The notes under the pieces were generated by a model. The model saw only the letters and a program-made list of their open reading frames with translations, was not told where the DNA came from and made no database searches. Below are positions 5,543-6,347 of a stretch of DNA of 6,347 nucleotides, in pieces (the first letter of the stretch is position 1; each line of letters begins with the position of its first letter). The DNA comes from an uncultured Rubrobacteraceae bacterium. GTDB lineage: Bacteria; Actinomycetota; Rubrobacteria; Rubrobacterales; Rubrobacteraceae. The DNA lies in NCBI GenBank assembly GCA_902806105.1, contig CADCVI010000176.1, forward strand, positions 1 to 6,347, written 5' to 3'. Made by a program: the position numbers and the translations under genes.

Positions 5543-6347
5543 ATGACGGACCCGCTTCAGATCAAGCTTTTCGAGGAGGACGCAGGGGAGGTCTCGCCGC
5601 CCGAGCCGGGGCTCTACCTGGGTACCTCCGGCTGGTCGTACGCGGACTGGGAGGGGACGGTGTACGAGCCGGGGACGCCGCCCGGCGCGCGGCTGAACGC
5701 CTACGTCAAGAGGTTCGCGACCGTCGAGATCGACTCCACTTTCTACGGTACCCCCAAACGCTCGACCGTCGCCCGCTGGCGCGAGTTCGCGCCCCGCGGT
5801 TTCCTGTTCGCGGCGAAGTTCCCGCGGGAGATCACGCATGAGAGAAACCTCGTCGGTTGCGGGGCCGCCGCCGAGACCTTCGTCCGAACTATGGAAGGCC
5901 TCGGCGATAACCTCGGTCCCCTCCTCCTCCAGCTCCCGCCGGATTTCTCCGCCGGGGGCGCGGAGGTCCTCGATCGTTTCCTCGGCGAACTCCCCGGCGG
6001 CTTCCGCTACGCCGTCGAGGTGCGCCACAGAAGCTGGATCGGGGCCGGCCTGGAGGAGATTCTGCGGGAGCACGGCGCGGCCCTCACCCTCGTGGACTAC
6101 CCCGGGATGCCGCGCCTCGACGCGGCGACGGCCCCCTTCGCCTACATCCGTTTGCTCGGCAACCGGCGGGAGTTCCCGGGCGGGCACACCGGGCCGAAGA
6201 AAGACCGGACGGAGGACCTTCGCTGGTGGAGCGGCCTCACCGACCGCTTCCTTGGGGAGGGCCGGGAGGTTTTCATCTACGCCAACAACCACTATCAGAA
6301 CCACTCGCCCTCGACGGTGGAGCAGTTTCTGGAGCTGAGGGGCTCGT
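5543..6347 (+). CDS. DUF72 domain protein (YecE-like), 3' end beyond window
   Basis: Reads open for 268 codons and runs off the window without a stop. It has the DUF72 signatures in order: LGTSGWSYADW (26-36), EIDSTFYGTP (62-71), FAAKFPREITHE (89-100), LLLQLPPDF (127-135), YAVEVRHRSW (156-165), YIRLLGN (201-207) and the C-terminal YANNHYQNHSP (246-256). DUF72 proteins have a TIM-barrel-like fold and an unknown biochemical role; many are 240-300 residues, so little is probably missing. No membrane or signal segment is visible. ATG 5543 begins the protein with a short acidic lead (about 22 residues) before the domain. There is no Shine-Dalgarno sequence in the 20 nt before it. With the TAGCAT (5524-5529) -10-like hexamer the transcript would have a leader of only a few bases, suggesting leaderless or near-leaderless translation. 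It diverges from the deacetylase operon. Confidence 0.88.
   Translation, partial: MTDPLQIKLFEEDAGEVSPPEPGLYLGTSGWSYADWEGTVYEPGTPPGARLNAYVKRFATVEIDSTFYGTPKRSTVARWREFAPRGFLFAAKFPREITHERNLVGCGAAAETFVRTMEGLGDNLGPLLLQLPPDFSAGGAEVLDRFLGELPGGFRYAVEVRHRSWIGAGLEEILREHGAALTLVDYPGMPRLDAATAPFAYIRLLGNRREFPGGHTGPKKDRTEDLRWWSGLTDRFLGEGREVFIYANNHYQNHSPSTVEQFLELRGS

Noticed and set aside
5537..6304. Minus-strand 255-codon frame opposite the DUF72 gene
   Set aside because: No recognisable domain and low-complexity composition; the plus strand carries all DUF72 signatures in order.

Overview
This is a chromosomal-looking segment from a high-GC bacterium. The evenly high G+C, good Shine-Dalgarno sites, frequent TTG starts and the types of protein present suggest an Actinomycetota member, most likely a Rubrobacter-like lineage. 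That assignment is inferred from composition and protein style, as there is no rRNA or marker gene here. There are no rRNAs, tRNAs, insertion sequences, CRISPR arrays or phage genes.

Layout: positions 1-283 are non-coding with no gene I recognise. Seven genes then lie on the minus strand. From left to right they are a CPBP-family intramembrane protease (284-1369), an unrecognised 101-residue helical protein (1500-1805), a 115-residue putative DNA-binding protein (1808-2155), a four-helix membrane protein (2283-2720), a renalase/amine-oxidase-like FAD protein (2731-3720), a short-chain dehydrogenase/reductase (SDR, 3717-4478) and a class IV-like histone-deacetylase-family amidohydrolase (4471-5415). 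One plus-strand gene, a DUF72/YecE-like protein (5543 to beyond the window end), diverges from the deacetylase across a 127-bp region that contains a clear inverted repeat.

Transcription units: the deacetylase, SDR, FAD protein and membrane protein form one tightly packed minus-strand operon, read in that order. The junctions are an 8-nt overlap, a 4-nt overlap and a gap of about 10 nt. The putative DNA-binding protein and the 101-residue protein form a second small unit (2-nt gap) with its own AT-rich, sigma-70-like promoter. The protease looks monocistronic.

Working together: the first operon joins a zinc deacylase fold, an SDR that lacks the catalytic tyrosine, and an FAD oxidoreductase. 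This could be a small-molecule pathway (N-deacylation, then amine or nicotinamide oxidation/reduction), but no substrate can be read from the sequence. The most notable observations are the Tyr-to-Val change in the SDR active site, the conserved-looking operon architecture, and the putative regulator with its small partner.
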